64,000 bases of DNA from JALZAQ01 sp038253885 (GCA_038253885.1 JBBSGP010000003.1:45795-109794); one strand, 5' to 3'; shown: positions 1 through 8,781, counted from the first letter of the stretch. Program-made: numbers and translations. The notes: generated from the sequence alone by a model not told the origin.

Positions 1-296
1 TCCGGATATACCGCGCGCGACGGTCCCTGGGTCAGGGTGGCGCTCTCCTGATCGTGCAGCCACCCCCGCCCGAGCACGCCCTGTCCCGTTCGGGGGTCGA
101 GGACGCGGTGGCAAGAGCGCTCGAAAAGTCGACTGCCCTGGGAGTGTCCGGCAGTGATCTCACTCCCTTCCTGCTCGGCGAGATCGACCGCCTGACCGCG
201 GGAGGCTCACTGGGCGCGAATCTCGCGCTTCTGGAGCGCAACGCCGACCTCGCGGCCGAGATCGCGGTGGCACTGTTGGAGCCCGGCACGGGTTGA
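1..296 (+). CDS. psuG: Pseudouridine-5'-phosphate glycosidase, C-terminal fragment
   Basis: This is the last ~98 codons of a gene cut by the window edge; the reading frame is open from base 3. PsuG cleaves or forms the C-glycosidic bond of pseudouridine 5'-phosphate, giving uracil and ribose 5-phosphate. The visible tail has the family's late motifs: a GGALLIVQPPPPEHAL stretch (usually GG.vVanPiPe..a), then TPFLLGEIDRLTAGGSLGAN, which matches the conserved TPFLL...LT.G.SL.aN block, and a final N.dLAaeIAvAL helix. The family is recognised from these motifs and the remainder of the protein is not visible. The gene ends 152 bases before the TPR operon. Confidence 0.82.
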   Translation, partial: RIYRARRSLGQGGALLIVQPPPPEHALSRSGVEDAVARALEKSTALGVSGSDLTPFLLGEIDRLTAGGSLGANLALLERNADLAAEIAVALLEPGTG

Positions 297-383
297 TGAC
301 ATGCGGCTGCCGACACTCTAGATGAGGGCCATAGCGCCGGGAGGAAGGAGATTTTCTCCTCAGACCGCCGGATTGTCAACGGG

Positions 384-413
384 TTGAACTCCGCCGTTCC
401 GCAATGGTAGTAT
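384..413 (+). promoter_or_regulatory. Predicted promoter of the TPR/M16 operon
   Basis: TTGAAC at 384-389, an 18-base spacer and TAGTAT at 408-413. The transcript would have a leader of about 30 bases containing GGAGG at 433-437, which fits the chosen ATG at 449. Seen by eye only. Confidence 0.5.
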
Positions 414-448
414 AGGCATATCCTCATGAGGTGGAGGTTCGAGCACAC

Positions 449-1579
449 ATGCCTACCCCATTCCTGAGCTCCGAGGAGTACGACGAGCGCGCTCATCAGC
501 TGTACAATGACGGCCAGTATGATGAGGCGCTCGACGTGCTGCGTGACGGACTCTCGCTCTACCCGAACTCGGTGGAGCTGCACATTGGGGTAGGATACGC
601 GCGTCTCGCCCGCGAGGAGTTCGCGTGGGCGCGCCAGAGCTTCGAGAAGTCACTGGTGCTCGATCCGGATCATGAGGATGCTCTCGCTGGGCTCGGCGAG
701 AGCCTGCTCAAGTTCGGCCAGAGAGAGCAGGCGGTCGGCACCTTTCACCGGGTGCTCGACCTGGGGTACAACGATGACATCGATCTGATGCTCCAGGTGG
801 GTCGTGCGCTCTTTCGCGAAGGGCTCATCGAGGAATCGCGACAGTACTTCGAGACGGCGGTCGAGGAGGCACCCGAGTCCGCGGAATCGGTCGCCTGTCT
901 CGGCTACGTTCAGCATCGGCTCCTGGACGATGAGGGAGCCATCGCATCGCTGCACCGCGCCCTGGAGATCGACGCCGAGCATACCGAAGCGCGCATCTAC
1001 CTCGCCAACATTCTCTACGACCGGGGCGATCACGAAACCGCGCTCTTTCAGCTGGACCACACCACGCCCGACGATCACTGGGACGAGTTGGGAATCTGGC
1101 GGCTCGTGGAGATGAAGAAATCGATCTCGCAGCTGTCGGAGGGCGATCCGGAGCTGCGGCCGTGGGAGGAGCGGCTGGCGGAGCTGGCCGGTGATCCGGA
1201 CGACATCGACGAGATGCTCGCCGAGATCGAGCAGCGTGCGGTCGATGCATCGGGCCGATCACCGAGCGAGGTCAAGGGACAGCTCGAGCTGTTCGGCGCG
1301 CTGCTCACGGATCTGGCGGATCGCCGCGAGGAGCGAAAGCCGCCCGTGCCGCAGCACGAGATCGAGATGGACGAGCAGCGTTACGAGGGAAGCTGGGAGG
1401 AGATCGTGCGCCAGATGCGCGACGCCAACTCGGCCTTCTCCGGACGGTCGTTGCAGGAGTTCATGGCGACCGAAGCGCGCCGCGGCTACTCCCTGACCGG
1501 GGTCAAGATTCCGACGCATACCGCGGAAAGCTTCATTCGGGCCAGCGCCGACGCAGGATTGCTCCGCATCGTTCTGTGA
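449..1579 (+). CDS. Cytoplasmic TPR-repeat protein
   Basis: A 376-residue protein with no signal peptide or membrane segment. From about residue 15 to 225 it is built of tetratricopeptide-like helical pairs, recognisable from recurring A..L...G...eA...f..al...P patterns (for example ARQSFEKSLVLDPDHEDAL and AIASLHRALEIDAEHTEAR). The last third is acidic, charged and without repeats. TPR arrays are protein-protein scaffolds, and no partner can be named here. The in-frame GTG at 431 is upstream of the SD site, so ATG 449, 11 bases after GGAGG (433-437), is preferred. The stop overlaps the GTG of the next gene (GTGA), so the two TPR genes are probably translated together. Confidence 0.8.
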   Translation: MPTPFLSSEEYDERAHQLYNDGQYDEALDVLRDGLSLYPNSVELHIGVGYARLAREEFAWARQSFEKSLVLDPDHEDALAGLGESLLKFGQREQAVGTFHRVLDLGYNDDIDLMLQVGRALFREGLIEESRQYFETAVEEAPESAESVACLGYVQHRLLDDEGAIASLHRALEIDAEHTEARIYLANILYDRGDHETALFQLDHTTPDDHWDELGIWRLVEMKKSISQLSEGDPELRPWEERLAELAGDPDDIDEMLAEIEQRAVDASGRSPSEVKGQLELFGALLTDLADRREERKPPVPQHEIEMDEQRYEGSWEEIVRQMRDANSAFSGRSLQEFMATEARRGYSLTGVKIPTHTAESFIRASADAGLLRIVL

Positions 1580-2616
1580 GCGGCGCGGACGGCAGGGCGG
1601 CCCTGGCTGCGCTCACCGCGGCCCGGCCCACAGTCGCCCGTCTCGATGTCTCTCGCCGCAATTCCGAAGAAACCGCCGCTGACCTGATCGAGATCTGGTC
1701 GGTGATCGAGACCGCCCTGCGGATGCTGCTCGGCGGCTCGGCGCTCGCGGGCCAGCCGCTCATCCGCGAGGTGAGGCAGCGCGAGGCGCTGACGCTGGAT
1801 CAGGCGCACGCGCTGCTCGAGTTCCTGGCGGTGCGCGAGCGCGTACAGCGCACCGAATATCAGCCGACCTCGGAGGATGTCACGGTCGCGCGGGACGCGT
1901 ACCGCAAGCTGGAGGCTGGGCTGTCGGCGGCCGGATCCGGGGCAACCATCCCGATGGCTGCCGCCGCGGTTGGCGACGCGGCGGTGGGCGCCACCGCCGC
2001 CGGCGGAATCGGCACCGCCACGGACCCGATGGTCGCGGATTTTCGGGCCGAGACTCGCCGGCGCAACGTGCTGCTCGGATCGATTGCCGCGATCGTCCTT
2101 CTCCTCGGCTTGGCCGGAGTCGCGTACTCCCGCCGGGCGTCACAGCCGACCGGCATCCAGCGAGGAGCGGATCTCTACGCGGGCGGCCGCCGGGAGGAGG
2201 CGCGACGCGAGTTCGAGCTGGTGGCTCGCGATCATCCCGAGCTGGCGCTGCCACACATCTATCTCGGTCGCATCGCGCGCGAGACGGGCGACACGTCGGC
2301 GGCGCGCCAGGAGCTCGTCACCGCCGTCCGGCTCGATACCGGCAACGCGCTCGCCTATCGAGAGCTCGCGGCTTTTCTGCTCTCGCGCGGACAGACCGAC
2401 GCTGCCCGCACGTTCTACGTGCGGGCGCTGCAGCACAACCCGAACGACACGATTGCGACCGGCTATCTTGGGTGTGCGCTCGTGCGGTTGGGCCGCGCCC
2501 AGGAGGGAGCGCGCTTCCTCGATCACGCCGGTCCCGGTCCCTGGCGCAGCTGCGCTTCCGCTCCACCCCCGACTATTCCGGGTCCGCCGTATTCGCAGGC
2601 TCGGCCTCCGGCCTGA
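1576..2616 (+). CDS. Membrane-anchored TPR protein
   Basis: A 346-residue protein with a cytoplasmic helical N-terminus, an Ala/Gly-rich linker around 115-150, one transmembrane helix at about 164-185 (LLGSIAAIVLLLGLAGVAY) and a C-terminal TPR domain from about 190 that would lie outside the cytoplasm (for example ADLYAGGRREEARREFELV). The tail after about residue 310 is Pro/Ala-rich. It is coupled to the upstream TPR gene by a GTGA overlap and followed after 54 bases by the M16 peptidase. The pairing of a soluble and an anchored TPR protein suggests one membrane complex, but the function is not known to me. Confidence 0.72.
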   Translation: MSGADGRAALAALTAARPTVARLDVSRRNSEETAADLIEIWSVIETALRMLLGGSALAGQPLIREVRQREALTLDQAHALLEFLAVRERVQRTEYQPTSEDVTVARDAYRKLEAGLSAAGSGATIPMAAAAVGDAAVGATAAGGIGTATDPMVADFRAETRRRNVLLGSIAAIVLLLGLAGVAYSRRASQPTGIQRGADLYAGGRREEARREFELVARDHPELALPHIYLGRIARETGDTSAARQELVTAVRLDTGNALAYRELAAFLLSRGQTDAARTFYVRALQHNPNDTIATGYLGCALVRLGRAQEGARFLDHAGPGPWRSCASAPPPTIPGPPYSQARPPA

Positions 2617-2670
2617 CCTCCCGAATTCCGGGCGACGACGAGCCACCCGGGCCTTCTTCCTCCTTGTGCC

Positions 2671-5301
2671 GTGATCTCCCTTCCTCTGCTCTCGCCCGAG
2701 AGCGTGCACCGGACGGTGCTGCCCAATGGCCTCACCGTGCTTCTTCGCCGCGATGATTCCGCGCCGGTCGTGGCGATCGTGACGCACGTGAAGGCTGGCT
2801 ACTTCGACGAGACGGACGACGTGGTGGGCATCGCCCACGTGCTCGAGCACATGTTCTTCAAGGGAACGAGAAGCCGCGGCGTCGGTGAGATCTCGCGCGA
2901 GACGAAGGCCGCTGGTGGCTATCTCAACGCGGGAACGATCTACGACTACACGAGCTACTACACCGTTCTCCCGTCGTCCGGTCTGTCCCGGGGGCTCGAG
3001 ATTCAGGCCGATGCCTACTCCGATTCGCTGATCGAGGGGCGCGAGCTCGCCAAGGAGCTCGAGGTGATCATCCAGGAGGCCAAGCGAAAATCGGACAACC
3101 CGACAGCAGTGACGGTGGAGACGCTCTATGAGCTGCTGCACGACCGGCATCGCATGCGCCGCTGGAGAATCGGTCGGGAGCCGGGACTGCGCGCGCTGAC
3201 ACGCGACACCGTGATCGGATTCTACCGAAATTTCTACCGTCCCTCGACGACCATTCTCACCGTCGTCGGGGACATCGACCTCGATGACACGCTGCGGCTC
3301 ATCGAGCGTCTGTATGGCGGAATTGCCGACGCGCCGGCTCGGAGATCTCCGGGCCCGGCCGAGGATGAGCGTGGAGGATTCCGCTATCGCGAGCTGTCCG
3401 GCGATGTCGGCCAGACCCAGCTGGCCATGGGATGGCGCACGCAGGCCACGATGCATCCGGATTCGGCGTTGCTCGACCTGGCCGGAACGGTGTTGGGGTC
3501 GGGTCGGGCGTCACGCCTCTATCGCGCCGTCCGCGAGCGGAAGCTGGCCTCGTCGGTGGTCGCGTACAACTACACGCCCACCGACGTCGGGGTTTTCCTG
3601 GTCACGAGCGAAGGACCGCCGGACCGGGCCGCGGAGGCCGCGCGAGCGATCTGGGGACAGTTGGCGAGCCTCCGCGATGGGGGCGTCGAGCGCGATGAGC
3701 TCTGGCGTGCCCGCCGGCTCTACGAATCACGCTGGATCCGGCGACTCGAGACAATGGAGGGCCAAGCCAGCTATCTCGCCGAATGGGAGGCGCTCGGCGA
3801 CTGGAAGCTGGGGGACCGATATCTGGAGCGGCTGCTGACCGCGACGGAAGAGCAGGTGACCGGCGCCGTGCGCCGCTACCTCGTACCGGATCGCGCGGCA
3901 ATCGTGCTTTACCGTCCGGCAGATCTCCCGGCGATCGCCGCAGACGGCGAGGCCATGCGCAAGATGCTCGACAGCGCCATCCCCGAGTCGCTCCCGGTAC
4001 CGCCCCCCCGCGTCGCTCGAAGCTCGCCGGCGGCGAGTCACGCCGCCACCTTCGAGCGGCAAGAAGGACGAGTCCGCGTGTATCGCACCAGTCACGGCGT
4101 GCCGGTGCTGGTGGCGAGAAAGCGTGGCGCACCGCTGGCGCACCTGGGCGTGTATACACTGGGTGGTGCCAGCGATGAGCCGGCGGAGGTCGCCGGACTC
4201 ACGACCCTGCTCACACGCACGGCGCTCAAGGGGACGGCGCGCCGGTCGGCCTCGCAGATCGCCGAAGACGCGGAGCTGCTAGGTGGCAACCTGTCATCAT
4301 CGGCCGCGCCGGAAAGCTTCGGCTGGACAATCTCGGTGCCAGCTGTGCACGCGATCGCCGCGGTGGAGCTGCTGGCGGATGTAGTGCAGCATCCGACGCT
4401 CGCGGCGCCGATGCTCGATATCGAGCGCGCGCTCGCGATCTCGGAGCTGGCCATGATCCGGGATGACATGTACCGCTATCCGCTGCGCCTCGTCACCGAA
4501 GCCGCCTTTCGGGATCATCCGTACGGCGTGCCGGCGAGCGGCACGGAGGACTCTCTCGAGCGCATCGACGTGGACCGGCTGCGCGAATGGCATCGGACAC
4601 GTGTGCTCATGGCTCCGGCCGTGATCGTGATCGTGGGAGATCTGGATGAAGCCGAGATCGGCGGCGGGATCGCTGCCTGCTTCGATGAGCTCCGCGTCGC
4701 CCCGCCGATCACCGTTCCCCCTCCGGCATGGCCGACCGCGCCAGTGGAGCGGGCCGAATCCCGCGACAAGGCGCAGACGGCGTTGGCGCTGGCGTTTCCG
4801 GCCCCCGACCGCTCCGATGACGATCGTTTTGTCGCCCATCTGATCGCGAGTGTCGCCAGCGGTCTGGGAGGACGCTTCTTCGAGGAGCTTCGCGACAAGC
4901 AGTCTCTGGCCTACACCGTCACCGCGTTCGCGACCCAGCGTCGGCGGGCCGGAATGTTCGTGTCCTACATCGCCACGTCCCCGGACAAGGAGACCACGGC
5001 TCGGCGAGGCTTGTTGGAGGAGTTCGACAAGCTCCGCAGCCAGGAGGTGAGCCCGCGCGAGCTCGCTCAGGCTCGAGAGTACGCGATTGGAAGTCATTCC
5101 ATCCGCCAGCAGAGCGGGGCAGCCGTGCTCACCGATGTGCTCGACTGCTGGCTGTTCGGCCATTCGCTGGCGGAGCTCGATGCGTACGCCGAGCGTGTCC
5201 GAGCGGTGACGGCGGAGCGTATGCTCGATGTCGCGTCGCGGTATTTCGACGAATCGAGACTGGTCGAAGGAATCGTGCGCGGTGTGGGCCGCTCGGTATG
5301 A
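2671..5301 (+). CDS. M16 (insulinase-type) zinc peptidase, two-domain
   Basis: An 876-residue tandem of two M16 halves. The first half has the inverted zinc motif HVLEH at residues 56-60 and the third ligand Glu136 in EVIIQE, spaced as in active M16 enzymes. The second half (from ~470) keeps the fold (GVYTLGGASDEP, ALKGTARRSASQIAE) but has no HxxEH, so it should be the non-catalytic lobe that closes the chamber. The C-terminal part has the family's F..elRdk.sLaYtV block. No signal peptide is evident, since the protein begins directly with the M16 core, so a cytoplasmic or otherwise exported location cannot be decided. The start is GTG without a good SD. It lies 54 bases after the TPR gene, probably in the same operon. 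Confidence 0.9.
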   Translation: MISLPLLSPESVHRTVLPNGLTVLLRRDDSAPVVAIVTHVKAGYFDETDDVVGIAHVLEHMFFKGTRSRGVGEISRETKAAGGYLNAGTIYDYTSYYTVLPSSGLSRGLEIQADAYSDSLIEGRELAKELEVIIQEAKRKSDNPTAVTVETLYELLHDRHRMRRWRIGREPGLRALTRDTVIGFYRNFYRPSTTILTVVGDIDLDDTLRLIERLYGGIADAPARRSPGPAEDERGGFRYRELSGDVGQTQLAMGWRTQATMHPDSALLDLAGTVLGSGRASRLYRAVRERKLASSVVAYNYTPTDVGVFLVTSEGPPDRAAEAARAIWGQLASLRDGGVERDELWRARRLYESRWIRRLETMEGQASYLAEWEALGDWKLGDRYLERLLTATEEQVTGAVRRYLVPDRAAIVLYRPADLPAIAADGEAMRKMLDSAIPESLPVPPPRVARSSPAASHAATFERQEGRVRVYRTSHGVPVLVARKRGAPLAHLGVYTLGGASDEPAEVAGLTTLLTRTALKGTARRSASQIAEDAELLGGNLSSSAAPESFGWTISVPAVHAIAAVELLADVVQHPTLAAPMLDIERALAISELAMIRDDMYRYPLRLVTEAAFRDHPYGVPASGTEDSLERIDVDRLREWHRTRVLMAPAVIVIVGDLDEAEIGGGIAACFDELRVAPPITVPPPAWPTAPVERAESRDKAQTALALAFPAPDRSDDDRFVAHLIASVASGLGGRFFEELRDKQSLAYTVTAFATQRRRAGMFVSYIATSPDKETTARRGLLEEFDKLRSQEVSPRELAQAREYAIGSHSIRQQSGAAVLTDVLDCWLFGHSLAELDAYAERVRAVTAERMLDVASRYFDESRLVEGIVRGVGRSV

Positions 5302-5313
5302 TCTGCCGTCTCG

Positions 5314-5342
5314 TTGCGTCCGTCGGTCCGCGCCGTTAGTCA
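5314..5342 (+). promoter_or_regulatory. Predicted leaderless promoter of the DedA-PAP2 gene
   Basis: TTGCGT at 5314-5319, 17 bases, TAGTCA at 5337-5342, then 6 bases to the ATG at 5349. Transcription would begin at or next to the start codon, and there is no SD sequence. One of a recurring class in this window. Confidence 0.45.
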
Positions 5343-5348
5343 CCCTTC

Positions 5349-6776
5349 ATGACCGACACCCTTCTCCATCTGCTCGAGCAGTACGGGTACGTCTTCGTCG
5401 CTTTTCTCGTGATGCTGGAAGGGTTCGGCGTCCCGGTGCCCGGAGAGACTGCGCTCGTGACCGCTTCCGCGTTCGCGGCGCAGGGCCGGCTCGCGATCGC
5501 GGGGGTGGTGGTGGCGTCGTCCATCGGCTCGATTCTGGGCGGAACGGGAGGGTACTGGATCGGCCGCACCGGCGGTCTGGCCTTCCTCCAGCGACATGGG
5601 CGATGGATACGTGTCGATGCGGCAAAGCTGGGCCGCGCGCAGGGATTCTTCGACCGTCACGGGGCTCTCACGGTCTTCACCGGCCGCTTCGTGGCCCTGC
5701 TTCGCATCCTCGCCGCCGTGCTCGCCGGCGTGGCGCGCATGCCCTTTCCCCTCTTCAGCCTGTACAACGCACTGGGCGGTATCTGCTGGTCGATCGTTTT
5801 CGGCGGTCTGGGCTACGCCTTCGGCCGCAACCTGCCGCGACTCGAGAGCATCCTCGGCCGCGCGAGCATCGTGTTGGCGGTGCTGTTCGCGCTCGGTCTC
5901 GCGCTCTTTGCTCTGCGTCGCCGCCTGGGCTGGACCGGAGCGGGTGTCCGCCGCGATGCCCGCGCGGCGTGGCACCGCCTCGTCGGAGCTGCATCCCTCC
6001 AGCGATTGACCGAGAGCTCCCCGCGATTGACAGGATTCCTCCGGAGCCGCTTCACACCGGGCGAGTACCTGGGTCTGCACCTCACCGTCGGCTTGCTGCT
6101 CAGTCTGCTGTCGGTCGTTCTGATCGCGCTCCTCTCGACCGAGGTGGCCAGGAAGGACGCGGCGCTCACGCACCTCGATCTGACGCTGGCGGCGCGACTG
6201 CACGAGCACGCTACTCCGATCGGCATCGCGACGTGGAACACCATCAGCGCGCTCGGCTCCATTCCGGCCATGAGCGCGATCGGAGTCGGGGTGAGCCTGA
6301 TCCTGATGCTTCGAGGCCAGCGGCTGCCGGCGGTCGGCTGGGTCGTGGGATTGGCGGGCGGTGGGCTGCTCGACACCCTGCTCAAGAAGCTCGTCCACCG
6401 CCCGCGCCCTGAATGGGAAACTGTGTATGCGACCGAGCCCACCTGGAGCTTTCCGAGCGGTCATGCTCTCGGCGCGCTGATCGGATACGGCATGATCGCG
6501 TACTTCATCATTCTGCTGGTGCCGCGCCGCTGGGCGCGCGTGCTCACGGCCATCATTGCCGTTGCAGTGGTCGTCTTCATCGCCTACAGCCGTCTCTATC
6601 TCGGCGTGCACTACCTGAGCGATATTCTCGGCGGACTGGCGGCGGGAACGCTCTGGCTGTCGGCATGCATCTCCGGAATGGAGGTGGCACGCCTGCGCGA
6701 GAAGAATGCGCGGGCCGTCGCGCCACCCGACGAGGCGCTCGTCCCTCCGGTCGCGAGCGTCGGGCGCGACCGCTAG
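5349..6776 (+). CDS. DedA-family / PAP2 phosphatase fusion membrane protein
   Basis: A 475-residue integral membrane protein joining two lipid-handling domains. Residues ~1-200 are DedA/VTT type (MLEGFGVPVPGE, the GGTGGYWIGRTGG loop, FTGRFVALLRILAAVLAGVA with its conserved Arg). DedA proteins are linked to undecaprenyl-phosphate and phospholipid flipping. Residues ~240-450 are a PAP2 phosphatase with all three catalytic blocks: KKLVHRPRP, PSGH, and SRLYLGVHYLSD. A plausible role is recycling of undecaprenyl pyrophosphate or lipid phosphates, with flipping and dephosphorylation in one chain. It is monocistronic, and its TAG shares the CTAG with the stop of the convergent gene. Both domains are confident. 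The substrate is inference. Confidence 0.88.
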   Translation: MTDTLLHLLEQYGYVFVAFLVMLEGFGVPVPGETALVTASAFAAQGRLAIAGVVVASSIGSILGGTGGYWIGRTGGLAFLQRHGRWIRVDAAKLGRAQGFFDRHGALTVFTGRFVALLRILAAVLAGVARMPFPLFSLYNALGGICWSIVFGGLGYAFGRNLPRLESILGRASIVLAVLFALGLALFALRRRLGWTGAGVRRDARAAWHRLVGAASLQRLTESSPRLTGFLRSRFTPGEYLGLHLTVGLLLSLLSVVLIALLSTEVARKDAALTHLDLTLAARLHEHATPIGIATWNTISALGSIPAMSAIGVGVSLILMLRGQRLPAVGWVVGLAGGGLLDTLLKKLVHRPRPEWETVYATEPTWSFPSGHALGALIGYGMIAYFIILLVPRRWARVLTAIIAVAVVVFIAYSRLYLGVHYLSDILGGLAAGTLWLSACISGMEVARLREKNARAVAPPDEALVPPVASVGRDR

Positions 6777-8299
6777 GATGGACCCGCGTCCCGGTTCGCC
6801 CGCGCCGCCCTCTGAAGTCGATCGACGGCGCTGCGGAGATGTCCTCCCGCGCCGCGGAGCCCGACCGGCGCCTCGTAGTCGCTCGCCTCGAGCACCACCA
6901 CACCCTTGATCGCGCGGCGGCCCGTTGCCCAGGTGATGGCCGCCCAGATGGCGAGGGCCTGGTTGCGCTCGCCGTGCGCGAGCGGCGCCCCTGTCGCCTC
7001 CAACACCCACACCTCCTTCGTCGGGGGGACGGCGAGGAGCCAGCGGTCCACCGCATCCATGCGCGCATCGATCGCGAGCGTCCCGTCGTAGCCCGGGGAG
7101 ATGCTCACGCCAGCGCCGTCGAGTGGCGAGGCCGCAGATGAGGCCCACGCGAAGAGTGCGCTGTCGTCGGCGCTGGCTCCGCCCACGTGCGCGAGCACCG
7201 ACACTTCCGGCGACCCGCGCCGCGCCGCCCCGGCCGCCGCCTCCAGATAGCTGCGCCAACCAGCAAGGGAGATGGGAGCGACCGCGCGAAGCGCGCCGTT
7301 GAAGGGATCGATCACGGGGACCAGATAATCGGGGCGCACCCGCGCCGCGATGCGTTGAACGTCATCGAGACGGCCGCGCAGCCATCTCGGCAGCGACGCG
7401 TGGTCCGGCGTACTCTCTCGCATGTCAAGCGCGACGATGACGCGGAGGGTGGCCCGCAGCTCCTCGATCGATCTCGCCAGCGAATCGAGAGCCGAATTGG
7501 TGATCGCCGGAGCGACGTAGATGCTGATGGCCTGCAGATCGAGTGAGTCAGCGAGCGCGAGGTCGCTGGCAACGCTCAGCGGCGGCGGCGCGCCGGTGAG
7601 CGTAGGCATGACCTTGAGGCCGACCGCAAAGCCGGAGTCGGAGCGGTCGCGCAGCTCATCCTCATCGTGGCTCTGGTAGCTGGCGACCGCGCGCGCGCTC
7701 GCCGGCAGGCGGAGCAGGATCAGCGCGATCGTCACACTGCACACGCCGGCCACCACGCTCCGCAGCGGCGTACCGACGCCGCGACGTCCCGGCGAGATCG
7801 GCGTGAGGACCGGCAGGTGCAGATGGTATGAGGTGAGGCCGAGCAGGGGCACGCCCAGCAGCCCGAAGGTGGCGGCGTGGGCGGCCGGGAAGGCGAGCAG
7901 CGAGATGGGGAGCGTCGCCCCGAGAGCGAGCGCGTATCGGAGAACGTAGATGGCGGCGAGCAGGATGTCGTAGGCGGCGATCGGGATACCGATGGCCGGA
8001 GCACTGTAGCCGCGCAGGACGGCATAGGTGGCCTGAATGGCAATGAGCACCGAGGTCGCTGGCCAGACCCAGACCACCGTGAACAGCGCCCGGCCGGTGA
8101 GGGCGGAGCCCGACGCGATCTGGATGAACAGTGCCGGGGCGATGAGAAGCCCGGATACGGCGCTCACCGCCGCCATGAAGGGCGGGATGTTGCGCCAGCG
8201 CGAGATGCGTCCGGCGAGCGCGATGTTCCACACGAGAATCGCGGCCGAGAGCGCGATCTGGGCCAGAGCCAGGTCGTCGCGCCCGAGACGCCGGATCAT
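6773..8299 (-). CDS. Unknown six-helix membrane protein with large C-terminal domain
   Basis: A 508-residue protein. About six hydrophobic segments (residues ~10-29, 41-61, 71-94, 103-126, 129-156, 181-200) precede a soluble domain of ~300 residues that should lie outside the cytoplasm. That domain alternates strands and helices (LQAISIYVAP, LRVIVALDM, YLVPVIDPF, GVSISPGYDG, EVWVLEATG, GVVVLEAS), which suggests a TIM-barrel-like, possibly glycosidase-related fold, but I recognise no catalytic motif. The start is the ATG at 8299, which overlaps the stop of the SpeD-like gene (ATGA). Longer in-frame versions would lie within that gene. The coupling implies a shared job with the SpeD-like protein. 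Confidence 0.68.
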   Translation of the reverse strand: MIRRLGRDDLALAQIALSAAILVWNIALAGRISRWRNIPPFMAAVSAVSGLLIAPALFIQIASGSALTGRALFTVVWVWPATSVLIAIQATYAVLRGYSAPAIGIPIAAYDILLAAIYVLRYALALGATLPISLLAFPAAHAATFGLLGVPLLGLTSYHLHLPVLTPISPGRRGVGTPLRSVVAGVCSVTIALILLRLPASARAVASYQSHDEDELRDRSDSGFAVGLKVMPTLTGAPPPLSVASDLALADSLDLQAISIYVAPAITNSALDSLARSIEELRATLRVIVALDMRESTPDHASLPRWLRGRLDDVQRIAARVRPDYLVPVIDPFNGALRAVAPISLAGWRSYLEAAAGAARRGSPEVSVLAHVGGASADDSALFAWASSAASPLDGAGVSISPGYDGTLAIDARMDAVDRWLLAVPPTKEVWVLEATGAPLAHGERNQALAIWAAITWATGRRAIKGVVVLEASDYEAPVGLRGAGGHLRSAVDRLQRAARANRDAGPS

Positions 8300-8649
8300 C
8301 CGCGGGAGTGCGACTCGCTTCTGATCTCCCTCGCCGTGAGCCGGCGGGCGAAGACATCGACCACCTTGCGCGCGTCGTGTGTCGCGGGCGCGAGAACGTC
8401 GAGCAACAGAAGCTCGCGCTCCGGAAACGTGTGGACGGCGATGTGGCATCCCTCCAGCAGGAGGACCGCCGCGATGCTGTCATTCGGGAGCTTGCGCACC
8501 ACGGGCGCGCCCACGGTCGCAAATCCGGCCGCGCCCGCACCGGCGATCAGCAGCCCTGTGAGCAGTCCCGTGTCGCGAAGCTGGGCGGCGGCGACTCCGA
8601 GACAGTCGGCAATGAGATGGGTATAGGCGGAGACCTCAGGAGCCATCAT
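8296..8649 (-). CDS. SpeD-like (AdoMet decarboxylase fold) protein lacking the pyruvoyl serine
   Basis: A 117-residue protein of the length and layout of prokaryotic type-1b S-adenosylmethionine decarboxylase proenzymes. The core block aligns as EGCHIAVHTFPE where active enzymes have a.ESHisiHTWPE. His69 and His73 and the HT.PE tail are kept, but the Glu-Ser cleavage pair is Gly67-Cys68. The later catalytic Cys of DVFTCG is also absent (DVLAPA). It should therefore not make a normal pyruvoyl cofactor, although a slow Cys-based cleavage cannot be excluded. The start is uncertain (ATG 8649 or 8646, or GTG 8691); 8649 places the protein start just ahead of the conserved YTHLIADCLG block. It is translationally coupled to the membrane protein downstream. 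Family confident, function unknown. Confidence 0.7.
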   Translation of the reverse strand: MMAPEVSAYTHLIADCLGVAAAQLRDTGLLTGLLIAGAGAAGFATVGAPVVRKLPNDSIAAVLLLEGCHIAVHTFPERELLLLDVLAPATHDARKVVDVFARRLTAREIRSESHSRG

Positions 8650-8762
8650 CGTGCGCCAAACGAGCGCAGCGACTTCGGCGGCGCGAGGCACGCATCAGGG
8701 GGGAGAGCACTCGGCGAGATCATCGCTCGACAATATCGGGACTCGAGATGAAACACAAGCAA

Positions 8763-8781
8763 GGCGCGAAAGCGCGACGCC
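8763..8781 (-). terminator. Weak terminator-like hairpin after the cNMP-binding gene
   Basis: On the minus strand a short GC stem (GCGC, TTTC loop, GCGC) lies 3 bases past the stop of the cNMP-binding gene and is followed by a T-rich run (CTTGCTTGTGTTT). The stem is only 4-5 bp, so confidence is low. Confidence 0.3.

Noticed and set aside
5340..7259. A 639-codon minus-strand frame over the DedA-PAP2 gene
   Set aside because: Antisense shadow; the DedA and PAP2 motifs are clear on the plus strand.
8296..8649. Annotating a functional speD
   Set aside because: The self-cleavage Glu-Ser pair and the later Cys are both missing.
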